A stretch of DNA of 64,000 bases from Hyphomicrobiaceae bacterium (GCA_020637815.1 JACKJS010000002.1:186001-250000); one strand, 5' to 3'; counted from the stretch's first letter, positions 36,113 to 45,424 are shown. Numbers and translations are program-made. The notes: generated by a model not told the origin, from the letters alone.

Positions 36113-36793
36113 ATGATGCAGTCAGCGCAAGAGCTTTTTGGGAGACTTCCGCCGATGGATGTCGGTCGCGTCTATATAATGTTCCAAGATTGGTTTCGTC
36201 CGTCCCGAATGAAGACGTTCGCGGAGCGCTTTCGGGTGAGCGATGCGACGCGCATTTGCGACGTCGGCGGGACCACGCAGAACTGGGGCTACATCCCCGA
36301 GAAGCCCCAAGTCACGATCTGCAACATCAACATCAAAGACGAGGAGCGCGGCCGCTTCATCTTTCGCCGGGCGGATGGGACGAAACTGCCCTTCGAGAAC
36401 GACAGCTTCGATATCGCCTTCTCCAACTCCGTCATCGAGCATGTCGGGGATTGGGAGAGGCAGAAGGCTTTCGCCGAAGAGATGCGGCGCATTTCGAAAA
36501 ACTATTATGTGCAAACGCCGAACCGCTGGTTCTTCGTCGAGCCGCATTTCATCGCGCCGGGTATTCACTTTCTGCCGCGGTCGCTCTACCGGCGTTTGAT
36601 CCCGTTCTTCAGCGCCTGGTTCTGGATTCACCGGCCGCCGCGCGAGGAAGTCGATTCGGTCTTCGAGGAGATCCGCTTGCTCGATCGGGACGAAGTCCGC
36701 ACGCTCTTCCCCGATGCGGAGATCGTCGAGGAGACGTTTCTCGGCATGACCAAATCCTTCATCGCAATTCGTAAGGCTGACGATCGCGCATAG
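36113..36793 (+). CDS. class I SAM-dependent methyltransferase (Methyltransf_11-like)
   Basis: The 226-residue protein has the SAM-binding ICDVGGTTQNWG motif and the post-I region DGTKLPFENDSFDIAFSNSVIEHV typical of the UbiE/COQ5-like fold, followed by YYVQTPNRWFFVEPHF. It follows the GumK-like gene by 142 bp and is the last gene of the polysaccharide locus, so it may methylate a sugar or lipid intermediate; the acceptor is unknown. Two adjacent ATGs (36113, 36116) are possible starts and no strong ribosome site is visible. Confidence 0.82.
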   Translation: MMQSAQELFGRLPPMDVGRVYIMFQDWFRPSRMKTFAERFRVSDATRICDVGGTTQNWGYIPEKPQVTICNINIKDEERGRFIFRRADGTKLPFENDSFDIAFSNSVIEHVGDWERQKAFAEEMRRISKNYYVQTPNRWFFVEPHFIAPGIHFLPRSLYRRLIPFFSAWFWIHRPPREEVDSVFEEIRLLDRDEVRTLFPDAEIVEETFLGMTKSFIAIRKADDRA

Positions 36794-37007
36794 ACGCGGC
36801 TTTCGTCCGCCATGTCTCGATTTTGCAATGCACCCCCAAGGCGTTTCACAGCGGCCCCCATCGGCGTATAGTCTGGGTAGGGAAGGTCGCCGCTGGACCT
36901 TACGCGCCGTTCCGGCCTGACCGTCAATAAGCTGCAAAGATCCAACATCTGGATTGGACGGCATACAGAAGGCGCCCAAACTGGGCCCTTCGCGGGAGGG
37001 TAGAGCG

Positions 37008-37706
37008 TTGCTGGACGAAGTCGAAAAGATTATAGCGCGCCTCAATGGCATCGATCCGGAGCGGCCGTATTTCGACCCACTGGTCGTTGAAGAAGCTGTC
37101 GGCCGGCATGCGAGGCTGATCGGGTTTCGCGACGTGACTTTTACGTGGGCCATGGGGCCGCAGCAGGCCAACGAAGAACTCGCGGGGATCGATTTCGACA
37201 GCTCGGAGTCCTGCCGTTGGGCCGAGAGAACGAAGGCCATGCGAGACCAAGCGCTGGCCGAGCTCAGTTCGGACGAAGCGGTCTTGGCGGCCTATCGCGA
37301 AGCCCAAGGGACCGCCGCGGAACGGATTGCCGACGCACTCCATTTGGAAGCCTTTGCTTTCACTCTCCGCAATCTCATTCCGGGCGAAGCCGGCACGCGT
37401 GGCTACAATGTCGCTTCGCTGGTGACCTCGGTCATGCGCGACGTCGTTGCGAGCGCGAGCGTTGACAGCGATGGCTTGGTGGATCTCAACGAGGCCTATC
37501 TGCCCTTCGCCGATGCCTTGATGGCGGGGCTGGGTTCGTTTTGGATCGTCGGCGAGCGCATCGTATGCCTGCCCCTGCCGCGCCTGACGCTCGAGAACGG
37601 GGCGCTCGTGACAGACGGCCGCCCCGCGGCCGTGTGGCCGAATGGTGAGGCCTACGGTTATCGCGAGGACGGGTCTTTTCCGGCTCTGCAATCCGTCGAT
37701 TGGTAG
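37008..37706 (+). CDS. hypothetical protein, TTG start
   Basis: I do not recognise this family. TTG 37008 was chosen because a strong GGGAGGG lies 7 nt upstream; a TTG at 36954 has none. The 232-residue product is soluble, mildly acidic, mostly helical in the first half, and ends in a beta-rich segment (ALVTDGRPAAVWPNGEAYGYRED) that looks like the short repeats with Trp-Pro-Asn-Gly-Glu seen in several uncharacterised bacterial proteins. No signal peptide, membrane segment or metal motif is evident. It is followed after 41 nt by a small exported protein. Confidence 0.72.
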   Translation: MLDEVEKIIARLNGIDPERPYFDPLVVEEAVGRHARLIGFRDVTFTWAMGPQQANEELAGIDFDSSESCRWAERTKAMRDQALAELSSDEAVLAAYREAQGTAAERIADALHLEAFAFTLRNLIPGEAGTRGYNVASLVTSVMRDVVASASVDSDGLVDLNEAYLPFADALMAGLGSFWIVGERIVCLPLPRLTLENGALVTDGRPAAVWPNGEAYGYREDGSFPALQSVDW

Positions 37707-37747
37707 CGGCGCAACGATCCCGCCGGTCCACGCGAAAGGAGGCGACG

Positions 37748-38083
37748 ATGCGCTGCGACCGTACAACCCCAATCCGGAACCGGGTCGCCCCGGCTGCAAT
37801 CCTGACAGCAAGCGTCCTCTTCCTTGCAGGGATCGCCGCGACACCCGCCGCCGCGAAGATTGAATGCAAGGGGATCTTCCAGGTCACCAAGAGCGGGCTC
37901 ATATCGACGCTCTATTGCCAGGACCGGCAGATCGCGCGTGTCGCCAGGAGCTATGGGTGGCGCGTCTCCGACGCGGAGGTGCGGAACGATCCCTTGAAGA
38001 AGGTTCGGATCTGCCAGGCCCTCGGCGGCGACATCCGGCTGCAAGGCGCATGTGGCGCCTACGGACCTCGCCTTTATCGCTGA
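37748..38083 (+). CDS. small exported hypothetical protein with conserved-looking cysteines
   Basis: ATG 37748 is preceded by an excellent AAAGGAGG. The 111-residue product has an N-terminal signal peptide (basic start, hydrophobic core, cleavage near AAA-KIEC at about residue 37) and a mature domain of about 75 residues with four cysteines (EC, YC, IC, AC), likely two disulfides. The family is not one I can name. It is convergent with gpmA, whose stop lies 22 bp away. Confidence 0.75.
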   Translation: MRCDRTTPIRNRVAPAAILTASVLFLAGIAATPAAAKIECKGIFQVTKSGLISTLYCQDRQIARVARSYGWRVSDAEVRNDPLKKVRICQALGGDIRLQGACGAYGPRLYR

Positions 38084-38104
38084 GGCGTCGTACCGCCGCC
38101 GCCA

Positions 38105-38848
38105 CTAGGCCGTCGAGGGGGCGGCCTTTGCTTTTGGCAAGTTGTGCGCTTCCTGCCCATCTTCGAGGTAGTAGCTTCGGACCGTGCGCAGGCCGTCGTC
38201 GAGTTCGTAGACGAGCGGTTTGCCGGTCGGGACCTCGAGGCTGGGAATATCCTCGTCAGCGATGCCGTCGAGATATTTGATGAGCCCGCGCAGGCTGTTT
38301 CCATGTGCGGAGATCAAAGGCGTGTGCCCCTGCATCATCAGTGGTTCCACGCGCTCCTGCCAGAACGGAAGGACCCGCGAAACGGTGTCTTTCAAGCTTT
38401 CCGTAAGCGGCAGATGGCGCCGCGGCACACCGGCATATTTGCGCAGATTGCCGGGGAATCGCGGGTCGTCTTCCGTCAGGGCCGGCGGCGTGGCGGTGTA
38501 GCTGCGGCGCCAGAGTTGCAGTTGTTCGCGCCCGACTTCCTCCATGACCTCATCCCGTTTCCGGCCCTGTAGCGCGCCATAGTGGCGTTCGTTGAGGCGC
38601 CAATTCCGCTCGACGGGCAGCCAGGTCAGATCGAGCGCGTCCAGAACGATCCAAAGAGTGTGGATCGAGCGATGGAGATAGGACGTAAAGCACTGATCGA
38701 ACTGGATATCGTGCTCTTTCAAGAGCTCGGCGGCGCGATTGGCCTCCTTGATGCCGTTGTCGCATAGGTCGACGTCGGTCCAGCCGGTGAAGATGGCGTC
38801 CCGATTCCAGAGGCTTTGCCCATGTCGGAGGAGAATGAGGCGCGGCAT
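38105..38848 (-). CDS. gpmA: 2,3-bisphosphoglycerate-dependent phosphoglycerate mutase
   Basis: The 247-residue protein is a cofactor-dependent phosphoglycerate mutase, interconverting 3- and 2-phosphoglycerate in glycolysis. The phospho-acceptor His9 lies in LLRHGQSLWN, the family segment NRDAIFTGWTDVDL follows, and the second active-site His is in SAHGNSLRG. RLNERHYGALQG is also present. AGGAG precedes ATG 38848. Length and motifs are normal. Confidence 0.96.
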   Translation of the reverse strand: MPRLILLRHGQSLWNRDAIFTGWTDVDLCDNGIKEANRAAELLKEHDIQFDQCFTSYLHRSIHTLWIVLDALDLTWLPVERNWRLNERHYGALQGRKRDEVMEEVGREQLQLWRRSYTATPPALTEDDPRFPGNLRKYAGVPRRHLPLTESLKDTVSRVLPFWQERVEPLMMQGHTPLISAHGNSLRGLIKYLDGIADEDIPSLEVPTGKPLVYELDDGLRTVRSYYLEDGQEAHNLPKAKAAPSTA

Positions 38849-39091
38849 CGAAAGTCTCCTGGAAAATTGCCTACCGTCTCGGTGTATGAGGGCCATGCCA
38901 AAAGGGCAAGGGTGCGGATCACTGCCGCCGATCTTGCACCGTCTCTATTGTTTCTGGCCGTCATTTGCACGTATTTCCGGGCCAGATTCTGAATTCACGA
39001 TGAGGTTTTTCGAGGATTATCGGACCTTTCCCGAAGTGCGGGGAATCACGGTACTCTTGGCAAAATCTTTCGAAACGCGCGGAGGAGCGTC

Positions 39092-41410
39092 TTGCGGCTT
39101 ATTTTTTCGATTCTGACGGGCATTGTGGTCATCATCGCGGCCCTCGTCCTCGCCGTCCCGATGTTCATCTCGACCGATGACATTCGAAGCGAACTCTTCG
39201 CACGGGTCGAGCAAATGACGGGCTACCGGCTCCGTGTCAGCGGACCGCTGGATCTTACGGTGTTTCCCTCGATCGCGCTCGTCGCCGAAGACGTCGGCAT
39301 CGCGCAACCGACTGCGAGTGGCGATGCCGAATTCGCGAAGGCCAAGAAGGTGCGGTTCGATCTGAAGCTCGCCGGCCTGCTGCAGGGCAATTATCGTGTG
39401 CGGGAAGTAACCCTCGTTGACCCCGTTGTTGCCATCCCCGAGGCGATGACGGGTGCGGCGCCTCAAGCGCCCGCACCTCGGATGGCGCCTCCGGCAGGGC
39501 AGCAGGGCGCAGCGCCGCAAGCGATGCCTCCGGCCGCGCCCTCCGGCGGGAGCGGATCGGGCATGGCCCAGTTCGCAGAGCAGTTGAAATCCGTTTCGCT
39601 GGACAAGCTCGTAATCAAAAATGGGACGGTGACGTTGCCGTCTTCTGGTGGGAAGCCGGGAACGCGCATCGAGAAGCTCGACCTCACCGCGTCGCTGCCC
39701 GGATATAATGAGCCGCTGACGCTGGATACGAGCGCGGTCGTGGACGGCAAGACGATGAAGCTCGGCGCCGCGATCGGAAATTTCGGACCGTTCCTCGGCG
39801 GCGCCTCGGTTCCCGTTCGCCTCAACGCGCACCTGCCCGGCACGCTGGACGATCCTGTCCAACTGAGCGGTGCGGCCTCGTTCAAGAACGATGTCTTCAC
39901 CTTGTCTCAGTTCAGCGCGAAGTCCGGAAACAAGACCCTCTCAGGAACGGCGGTGTACAAAGACGGCACCGCGACCCTCAGCCAGCTCACCGGAACGATG
40001 GGGCGCGACACCTTTGCCGGCAACGTCGTCTACAAGGACAATATCGTTACGGTGAATCCGCTGCGGGCCAATGTGCGCGGAACGGTCTTGGCGGGGCAGG
40101 TGCAGGCCAATCTTACGAACAAGGTGCCCTACGTCGTCGCGGCCATCGGCGCCAAGACGCTCGACATCAACGCGTTGACCGGCGGCGGCAAATCCTCCGG
40201 CGGCAAGGGCGGGGCCAAGCCGAGTAGCGGCGGCGGCGCCAAGAAGAGCGGCGGAGCAGCCAGCACCGGGTGGAGCAACGAGAAGATCGATCTTTCGGCA
40301 CTCAAGGCAGTGAACGGCAAGCTGAACCTGCGTGCCGAGCAACTCGTCTACGACCAGGTCAAGATCCAGCCGATCATGCTGCAGGCGACGCTCAATGGCG
40401 GCAAGCTCAACGCGACGCTCTCGAAGTTCGGGCTCTATCAAGGTACGGGAAATGCCTCGCTGGCGGTCGATGCCAGCCGTAAGACGCCGGCGCACCACAT
40501 AAAGCTCAACGTGACAAACTTCGACGGCCGCACGCTTCTGAGGGACGTGGCCGCGATGGAGAAAATCGACGGCAAGGGCACCGTCATATTCGATCTCAAC
40601 GCCAACGGCGCCAGTCAGCGGGCCATGGTGGGCTCGCTTGGCGGAACGGCGAGCGTCGAATTCAAGAACGGTGCGATCCGCGGCGTGAACGTCGCGAAGA
40701 TGATCCGCAATCTCGGCCAAGGCGCTCTCAATGGCTGGCAAGGAGGCGATCAAGAGAAGACGGACTTCGCCTCCCTTGGAGCCACGTTTAAGATCGCCAA
40801 GGGGCAGGCCAAGACCGACGACCTCCATCTGCTCGGGCCGCTGGTGCGCGTCACCGGTAGCGGCACGGTCAACCTTCCGCAAAAGACATTGAAGCTGCGT
40901 GTCGATCCGCAACTCGTCGCGTCGCTGGAAGGGCAGGGCGGCCAGCAGGACGTCTCGGGTCTCGGCGTGCCGGTGATGGTCGTCGGCCCCTGGGCGAAGC
41001 CGAAGATCTATCCCGACATCAAGGGCATTCTCGAGAACCCCGCGGAGGCGATCGCCCGCTACAAGCAGTTCGGCAAGGATCTGAAGAAGCTTCCCGGTCT
41101 CGGCGGGACCGCCGGCACGCTGGACGGCGTGGTCAAGGACGGCAAGATCGACAAGGGTAAGCTGATCGAAGGCCTCGGTGGATTGCTGGGCGGTACCCAA
41201 GCTGCGCCCACGCCAAATGCGGCGCCACAACAGAAGGCCGCTCCGGTACCGAATACCGCGACGGCGCCCGCGACGCAGAATACGCAGCAAAAGAAGACGC
41301 AAACGCAGACTCAGACCCAAACCCAGCAACAGACCAACAACAAAAAGAAGAAGGTGAAGCCCGAAGACATCGGCAAGCAGCTCCTGAACAACTGGCTTTC
41401 GGGACAGTAG
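39092..41410 (+). CDS. AsmA family protein
   Basis: The 772-residue protein has the AsmA N-terminus: one membrane anchor (residues 2-26), then STDDIRSELFARVEQMTGYRLRVSGPLDL, and a C-terminal AsmA repeat domain (GKGTVIFDLNANG, GTASVEFKNGAIRGVNVAKMIR). AsmA proteins are inner-membrane anchored, periplasmic bridge-like proteins affecting outer-membrane lipid and protein assembly. TTG 39092 is supported by GGAGGAG 4 nt upstream. Two low-complexity inserts occur: Ala/Pro/Gln/Met-rich at about 127-152 and Gly/Ser/Lys-rich at about 365-392. The tail is a run of Lys/Thr/Gln/Asn. Confidence 0.92.
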   Translation: MRLIFSILTGIVVIIAALVLAVPMFISTDDIRSELFARVEQMTGYRLRVSGPLDLTVFPSIALVAEDVGIAQPTASGDAEFAKAKKVRFDLKLAGLLQGNYRVREVTLVDPVVAIPEAMTGAAPQAPAPRMAPPAGQQGAAPQAMPPAAPSGGSGSGMAQFAEQLKSVSLDKLVIKNGTVTLPSSGGKPGTRIEKLDLTASLPGYNEPLTLDTSAVVDGKTMKLGAAIGNFGPFLGGASVPVRLNAHLPGTLDDPVQLSGAASFKNDVFTLSQFSAKSGNKTLSGTAVYKDGTATLSQLTGTMGRDTFAGNVVYKDNIVTVNPLRANVRGTVLAGQVQANLTNKVPYVVAAIGAKTLDINALTGGGKSSGGKGGAKPSSGGGAKKSGGAASTGWSNEKIDLSALKAVNGKLNLRAEQLVYDQVKIQPIMLQATLNGGKLNATLSKFGLYQGTGNASLAVDASRKTPAHHIKLNVTNFDGRTLLRDVAAMEKIDGKGTVIFDLNANGASQRAMVGSLGGTASVEFKNGAIRGVNVAKMIRNLGQGALNGWQGGDQEKTDFASLGATFKIAKGQAKTDDLHLLGPLVRVTGSGTVNLPQKTLKLRVDPQLVASLEGQGGQQDVSGLGVPVMVVGPWAKPKIYPDIKGILENPAEAIARYKQFGKDLKKLPGLGGTAGTLDGVVKDGKIDKGKLIEGLGGLLGGTQAAPTPNAAPQQKAAPVPNTATAPATQNTQQKKTQTQTQTQTQQQTNNKKKKVKPEDIGKQLLNNWLSGQ

Positions 41411-41477
41411 CCAAGCCGCGCTTTGCCCGCGGGCCCGGAGTGTTTGACAACGGCCCGGCCCGCGATAGGTTTTGCGC

Positions 41478-41963
41478 ATGCGCTCGCTGCTCGAAGTCTG
41501 CCATGGGGCGCCGGACGCCGAATATCCGGCAGGGCAGGTCTTGTTGCCGGAAGGCACGACCTCGGGGCATCTCTTCGTGCTGAAGGACGGGACCGTGGAA
41601 GTCCTGCGCGGCGAGACGCAAGTCGCGATCGTCGATGAACCGGGCGCCCTGTTTGGCGAGATGTCCGTCCTTCTGGCCCGGCCCCACACCGCGACCGTCC
41701 GAGCATTGACGCCGTGTACGGTCTATGTCTTCGACGATGCCGCGCACTTCCTGCGCTCAAATCCCGAAATTGCGTTTCATGTCTGCCGTCTGATCGCCGG
41801 ACGGCTCAACGCCGCCACCACCTATCTCGCCGACATCAAGAGGCAATTCGAAGGACACACGAACCACCTCGGCATGGTCGGCGACGTGCTTGATGCGCTC
41901 ATGCACAATCAAGACGACGAATTCAGCCCTGGACCAGAGCAGGCGAAGGATCCCCGTCTGTAA
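41478..41963 (+). CDS. stand-alone cyclic nucleotide-binding domain protein
   Basis: The 161-residue protein is essentially one cNMP-binding beta-barrel (EYPAGQVLLPEGTTSGHLFVLKDGTVEV, DEPGALFGEMSVLLARPHTATVRAL) followed by helices. The phosphate-binding cassette GEMSVLLARPHTATV resembles the canonical GE-A-L---RAAT motif but with His-Thr in place of Arg-Ala. There is no helix-turn-helix, so it is not a Crp-type DNA binder. Start ATG 41478 was chosen over TTG 41472. The last 41 nt overlap the convergent metallophosphoesterase gene. Confidence 0.88.
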   Translation: MRSLLEVCHGAPDAEYPAGQVLLPEGTTSGHLFVLKDGTVEVLRGETQVAIVDEPGALFGEMSVLLARPHTATVRALTPCTVYVFDDAAHFLRSNPEIAFHVCRLIAGRLNAATTYLADIKRQFEGHTNHLGMVGDVLDALMHNQDDEFSPGPEQAKDPRL

Positions 41964-42765
41964 GCCAGTTCGGCAGAGCCTTCAGAGTGGCGACGGGACG
42001 CGTCAGGCCGTCGTCGAAACGAATGATCTGGTTGCCCGCAGCGGACCGCCACACGGCTTCTCCCGCCTCGGTGTCGATGATGACGTGAGCGGGCGGGGCG
42101 CCCATATAGTGCCCCGTATTGAACACCCAGGTCTTTCCGATGCAGTCGACCCACGATCCGCTCTGCACGTAGGGCGCTTCGTGGACGTGGCCGCACATGA
42201 CGATGTCCGGCTGGTATTGGCCAATCCAGTTCCGCAACGCGTCGTCTCCGAAATAGCGCGCGCCACCCCAGGCGATGGGAGAGTGCGAGGGCGGTGCGTG
42301 ATAGATCCAAATCCAGCGTTCTTGATGCTCCGCTTTTCGAGCTCCTTGCCGCCTTCCTTGCCGCAGCTTCGCGGCCTCCGCCAATTGCCGGCCGATCTCG
42401 CCTTGCGATACCGGCCCATCCCACCAAGGGCATGCGGTAAACAGGATGTCGCCGATCGTTTTCGACTCTCCGTCGGAGAGGACGCCATCGTTGCGCCGGC
42501 CTAGAAGCCAGCGTGCCATTTTCTCGCCAGCCTCGTTTTTGGAATCCAGGTCGTGATTTCCCGAACAGATCAGGAGCTGCGTCTTGGCGCGGATGCGCTC
42601 GAAATACTTCTTCACAACCGTCGCCTGGGCACGCCCGTCAACGAGAGAGGCAAGATCGAGGTGGTCGCCGGCCATGACCACCACGTCGAAATCCCCCGCC
42701 ACCTCCAAGACCCAGTCGAACAGCGGCAGCGAATAATGAAGGTCCGAGACTAGAAGCAGTCTCAT
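41923..42765 (-). CDS. calcineurin-like metallophosphoesterase
   Basis: The 280-residue protein has all five metallophosphoesterase motifs: SDLHYS near residue 7, MAGDHLD, SGNHDLD, the YHAPP segment and GHVHEAP, giving a two-metal hydrolase. Substrate could be a cyclic nucleotide, nucleotide or phosphoprotein. Its 3' end overlaps that of the cyclic nucleotide-binding gene, which is suggestive but not proof of a link. Start ATG 42765 follows ACGGGGAAAA. Confidence 0.9.
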   Translation of the reverse strand: MRLLLVSDLHYSLPLFDWVLEVAGDFDVVVMAGDHLDLASLVDGRAQATVVKKYFERIRAKTQLLICSGNHDLDSKNEAGEKMARWLLGRRNDGVLSDGESKTIGDILFTACPWWDGPVSQGEIGRQLAEAAKLRQGRRQGARKAEHQERWIWIYHAPPSHSPIAWGGARYFGDDALRNWIGQYQPDIVMCGHVHEAPYVQSGSWVDCIGKTWVFNTGHYMGAPPAHVIIDTEAGEAVWRSAAGNQIIRFDDGLTRPVATLKALPNWLTDGDPSPALVQG

Positions 42766-42921
42766 GGCGTTTTCCCCGTCAATACTTCGCTCACCTTGTC
42801 GGCAATTTCTCCAGCGGAGCAAGAGAATCGGCGTCCATGTGAACGGTTCTTTGGGTGCGCGCTGCTAGACCAGGGATCGTCTACGCAAATAGACAGCGGC
42901 ACCGATAGTCAGTATACGACG

Positions 42922-43179
42922 ATGCTCAACCCGTTAACACCCTTCTACCAGCGCAAGAGCTTCTTGAGGCGGCAGCGCCCGAATTGCGTTTGGGAGCTGA
43001 TGCGGCGTCACCAGCTTGTGGAACTGTTTGGCTTCAGCGGCCTCATCGCGTTGATCTGGCTCGGCGCGCATTTCGACAACCGATGGACTACCGTTCCCTC
43101 ACCGGAAGCGCTCGGAGTCGAGTCGGCCCAAGCCGATCTCACCGTCGGTGTGCCGGTCGGAAAGCACCGTCCACTCTAG
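42922..43179 (+). CDS. small hypothetical protein with one membrane segment
   Basis: ATG 42922 opens an 85-residue frame with a basic N-terminal third (QRKSFLRRQRP), a hydrophobic stretch (VELFGFSGLIALIWLGAHF) and a polar C-terminus. A ribosome site is not obvious, the family is unknown, and the frame could be chance. Reported as possible. Confidence 0.35.
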   Translation: MLNPLTPFYQRKSFLRRQRPNCVWELMRRHQLVELFGFSGLIALIWLGAHFDNRWTTVPSPEALGVESAQADLTVGVPVGKHRPL

Positions 43180-43327
43180 CGCGGCTCACCGCACTGCGTC
43201 CGCATCGAGATGCGTCGAGCGCCCGTTGCCGTCATGCGCAATTCGGGCGCTTGACGCGCAACCTCGCGAGGCTCAGACGCGCGCCGCGGAACCAGCTCGC
43301 CAAATGGACTACGGATGGATGAGCCGG

Positions 43328-43957
43328 CTAACGGCTACCGAACAGACCCTTCAGCGGGCCGTTGCCGCTGAAAATGCCGCCGGAATTGCGTTCGGCGCGC
43401 TTGCGCGTCTCCTTGGGCGCGGCCGCCGTGGTCCTGGACGTTGGCGAAGACGACGAGACCGGCGGCTTGGGCGCCGTGTGGCTTGGCGCGGCCGAAGGCG
43501 ACGCGACGGGTGCCGGGGACGCCGGCGTGGCCTCGACGGCGCGTTTCTGCGCAGGCGCGGGCGCGAGCGCGGCTTCCTCGATCCAGCCGCCGGCACCGCT
43601 GTTCACGTCTTGGATGCGCAGATAGTTTCCCTGCTTCGCCACGGCACGGAACGGCCGTCCCATTGGGAGGCTATAAAGAGGCGACGCGGCCGGGTTTGGC
43701 TCGGAGAGAACCTGCACGGGCTGCTTCGAAACGAGCACCTTGCCGGCAAGCGGCGAGTCCGGGGGCAGTGGTACGCCCATGACCGGCTTGGAATTCTGGT
43801 TCGCCGACGTGTCCGTCTCGGTGGGCGGGGCCACGGCCACTGTCGTGCCAACCTTGTCCTTGGTTGTGGTATCCTCGGTGTCGATCAACGCGAAGACGCC
43901 GGCAACCAGAACTAGCCCGATAGCCAGAAGAATTCCGAGTAGCTTATGCTCGGCCAT
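43328..43957 (-). CDS. membrane-anchored SH3-domain protein
   Basis: The 209-residue protein has an N-terminal membrane anchor or signal (residues 6-24), a Thr/Asp/Pro linker, and one bacterial SH3 (SH3b) domain at about 72-130 (VQVLSEPNPAASPLYSLPMGRPFRAVAKQGNYLRIQ, GGWIEEAAL). The rest is Pro/Ala/Ser-rich low complexity ending in a basic patch. Bacterial SH3 domains often bind peptidoglycan, and the next gene on this strand is a D,D-carboxypeptidase-like protein, so an envelope role is plausible. Confidence 0.85.
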   Translation of the reverse strand: MAEHKLLGILLAIGLVLVAGVFALIDTEDTTTKDKVGTTVAVAPPTETDTSANQNSKPVMGVPLPPDSPLAGKVLVSKQPVQVLSEPNPAASPLYSLPMGRPFRAVAKQGNYLRIQDVNSGAGGWIEEAALAPAPAQKRAVEATPASPAPVASPSAAPSHTAPKPPVSSSSPTSRTTAAAPKETRKRAERNSGGIFSGNGPLKGLFGSR

Positions 43958-44104
43958 TGACGCTAACTCCTTACGCTCCGGGCACTATGCCATACCCCAA
44001 CCGCCCAATCCAGATTGGCCCCGCGCGGGAGACCGGTATGCTCTGCCCGCCCGGTCAATGCAACCCGTTGCAGGTCATCCATATTAGGCCGTTGACCGCC
44101 GCCA

Positions 44105-45118
44105 TTAGCCGCACGAATTGGTAGGGTGCCGAGGGCTAACGGCCAGCGGCGTGCCGAGTTCCGGAAAATCGCGCGGGACGGCGTTGATGATGGTCCGCAT
44201 CTCGTCGTAGCGGGCAGGGTGGCTCATGCTTCCCAGCAGCACGCCGACGATGGTTTGTCCGTTGGGCGCGCGCCACGCGGTCACGAGGTTGTAGATGTTC
44301 GCGGAGACATAGGACCCGGACTTGGCGCCGATAACGGTTCCTTCGCCGAGGATTTCGAGGGTCGTCTTTAGCACGACCGTACGCGGCCGCTTCCCTTCGA
44401 TGTGGAGTGTCCGTTCGGTGCAGGCCCAAGCGGGCAGAAGCCGCTCATCGGTGAAGATCCTAGCCGCGATCAATCCCATATCGCGGGCCGTCGCGGTGTT
44501 TTTCGGCGACAGGCCGTACGGGTCGGCGAATGTCGCATCGTGGGCGCCGAGAGCCTTGGCCTCGACGCCCATCTCCTCGACGAAGCGCTCCGTCGCCTTG
44601 GCCGTGGTGATGCCTTTCGTATCTGCGCCCAAGAGATCGCGGCCGACCGCGTCCGCGATCGCGAGCGCCGCGTCGTTCCCGGAAACCAGGACCATCCCAT
44701 AAAGCAGGTCCTGCAAGGTCCACACGTCGAGCCGCTTCAGTTGTGCGGAAGAACCGCCGGTCAGGTGGGGCCAGTTGATCTTGATGGTCTCGGACAGCCG
44801 GTCTCCCATGCGGTCCACCAGGATATAGGCCGTGACCAGCTTCGTCAGGCTCAAGATCCGGAACACTTCGTCCGGGTTCTTTTCGTAAAGAACCCGCCCA
44901 GTGTCGGCGTTCAGGACGAAGACCGACTTGGCGCTGACCTCCGGGGGCGCGATGCCCTTCTGAGCGGGACCCGTCATCGCCATGCGGCTGGGACCGGCGA
45001 GAATCACGATCGCCGCCACGGACAGGATGGTCGCGAAAAGGCCAAGGATCCTTCCCCTCTGACGCCAGGAACGCTTGCGCGATGTGCGCTTCGGCCGCCG
45101 CGTTCGAGCTACCGGCAT
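44105..45118 (-). CDS. D-alanyl-D-alanine carboxypeptidase-like serine peptidase (S11)
   Basis: The 337-residue protein has the three penicillin-binding motifs: SxxK as Ser90-Leu-Thr-Lys93, SxN as Ser146-Gly-Asn148, and KTG as Lys-Ser-Gly in GAKSGSY. A very basic cytoplasmic start (residues 1-22, with many Arg/Lys) precedes a single membrane anchor at 24-42. S11 enzymes trim the terminal D-Ala of peptidoglycan stem peptides in the periplasm. The C-terminal PBP5-type domain is missing, giving the shorter form common in Rhizobiales. Confidence 0.9.
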   Translation of the reverse strand: MPVARTRRPKRTSRKRSWRQRGRILGLFATILSVAAIVILAGPSRMAMTGPAQKGIAPPEVSAKSVFVLNADTGRVLYEKNPDEVFRILSLTKLVTAYILVDRMGDRLSETIKINWPHLTGGSSAQLKRLDVWTLQDLLYGMVLVSGNDAALAIADAVGRDLLGADTKGITTAKATERFVEEMGVEAKALGAHDATFADPYGLSPKNTATARDMGLIAARIFTDERLLPAWACTERTLHIEGKRPRTVVLKTTLEILGEGTVIGAKSGSYVSANIYNLVTAWRAPNGQTIVGVLLGSMSHPARYDEMRTIINAVPRDFPELGTPLAVSPRHPTNSCG

Positions 45119-45424
45119 GACGGCACCTTCCTGGAATTGGAAACGCAGTTGCGGCGGAAATCAAGAAGGCGGATTGCGCGGCCGCGGCTTGGCGGATACT
45201 GCCTCGCGCCCGCGTCGGTCCAGCGCGGCCGCCATTTTGGCGTGCACCGTGTCATGGCCAGGGGCATGCGGTCCGGACAGCAACCCATCCGAAAGTTGAA
45301 TACCCTCATCCCGGAATTCCCACTACGGATGTAGGGCACATAATTGGCGCTTTTTCCAGGAGTGCGGCCTATACTCTTCGTAGGCCACTCCACTAAGAAG
45401 ATATATTCGAGGGGGGAGGAATTT
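45119..45424. other. divergent intergenic region (306 bp)
   Basis: This is the upstream region of the carboxypeptidase gene (minus) and the ethanolamine permease gene (plus). It contains a candidate sigma-54 promoter (45334-45348) and a strong purine-rich ribosome site before ATG 45425. Nothing else is recognised. Confidence 0.5.
45334..45348 (+). promoter_or_regulatory. candidate sigma-54 (-24/-12) promoter of the eat-eutBC operon
   Basis: The sequence GGGCACATAATTGGC has GG and GC separated by the exact 10 nt demanded by sigma-54, with the CAC of the -24 box intact and TGGC in place of TTGC at -12. It ends about 76 nt before ATG 45425. Ethanolamine operons in some proteobacteria (the Pseudomonas eat-eutBC type) are reported to be sigma-54 dependent, which fits. 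No activator gene is adjacent. Confidence 0.35.

Noticed and set aside
39941..41689. 582-residue minus-strand frame over the AsmA-like gene
   Set aside because: Antisense shadow; the AsmA reading has a TTG start with strong ribosome site and clear domains.
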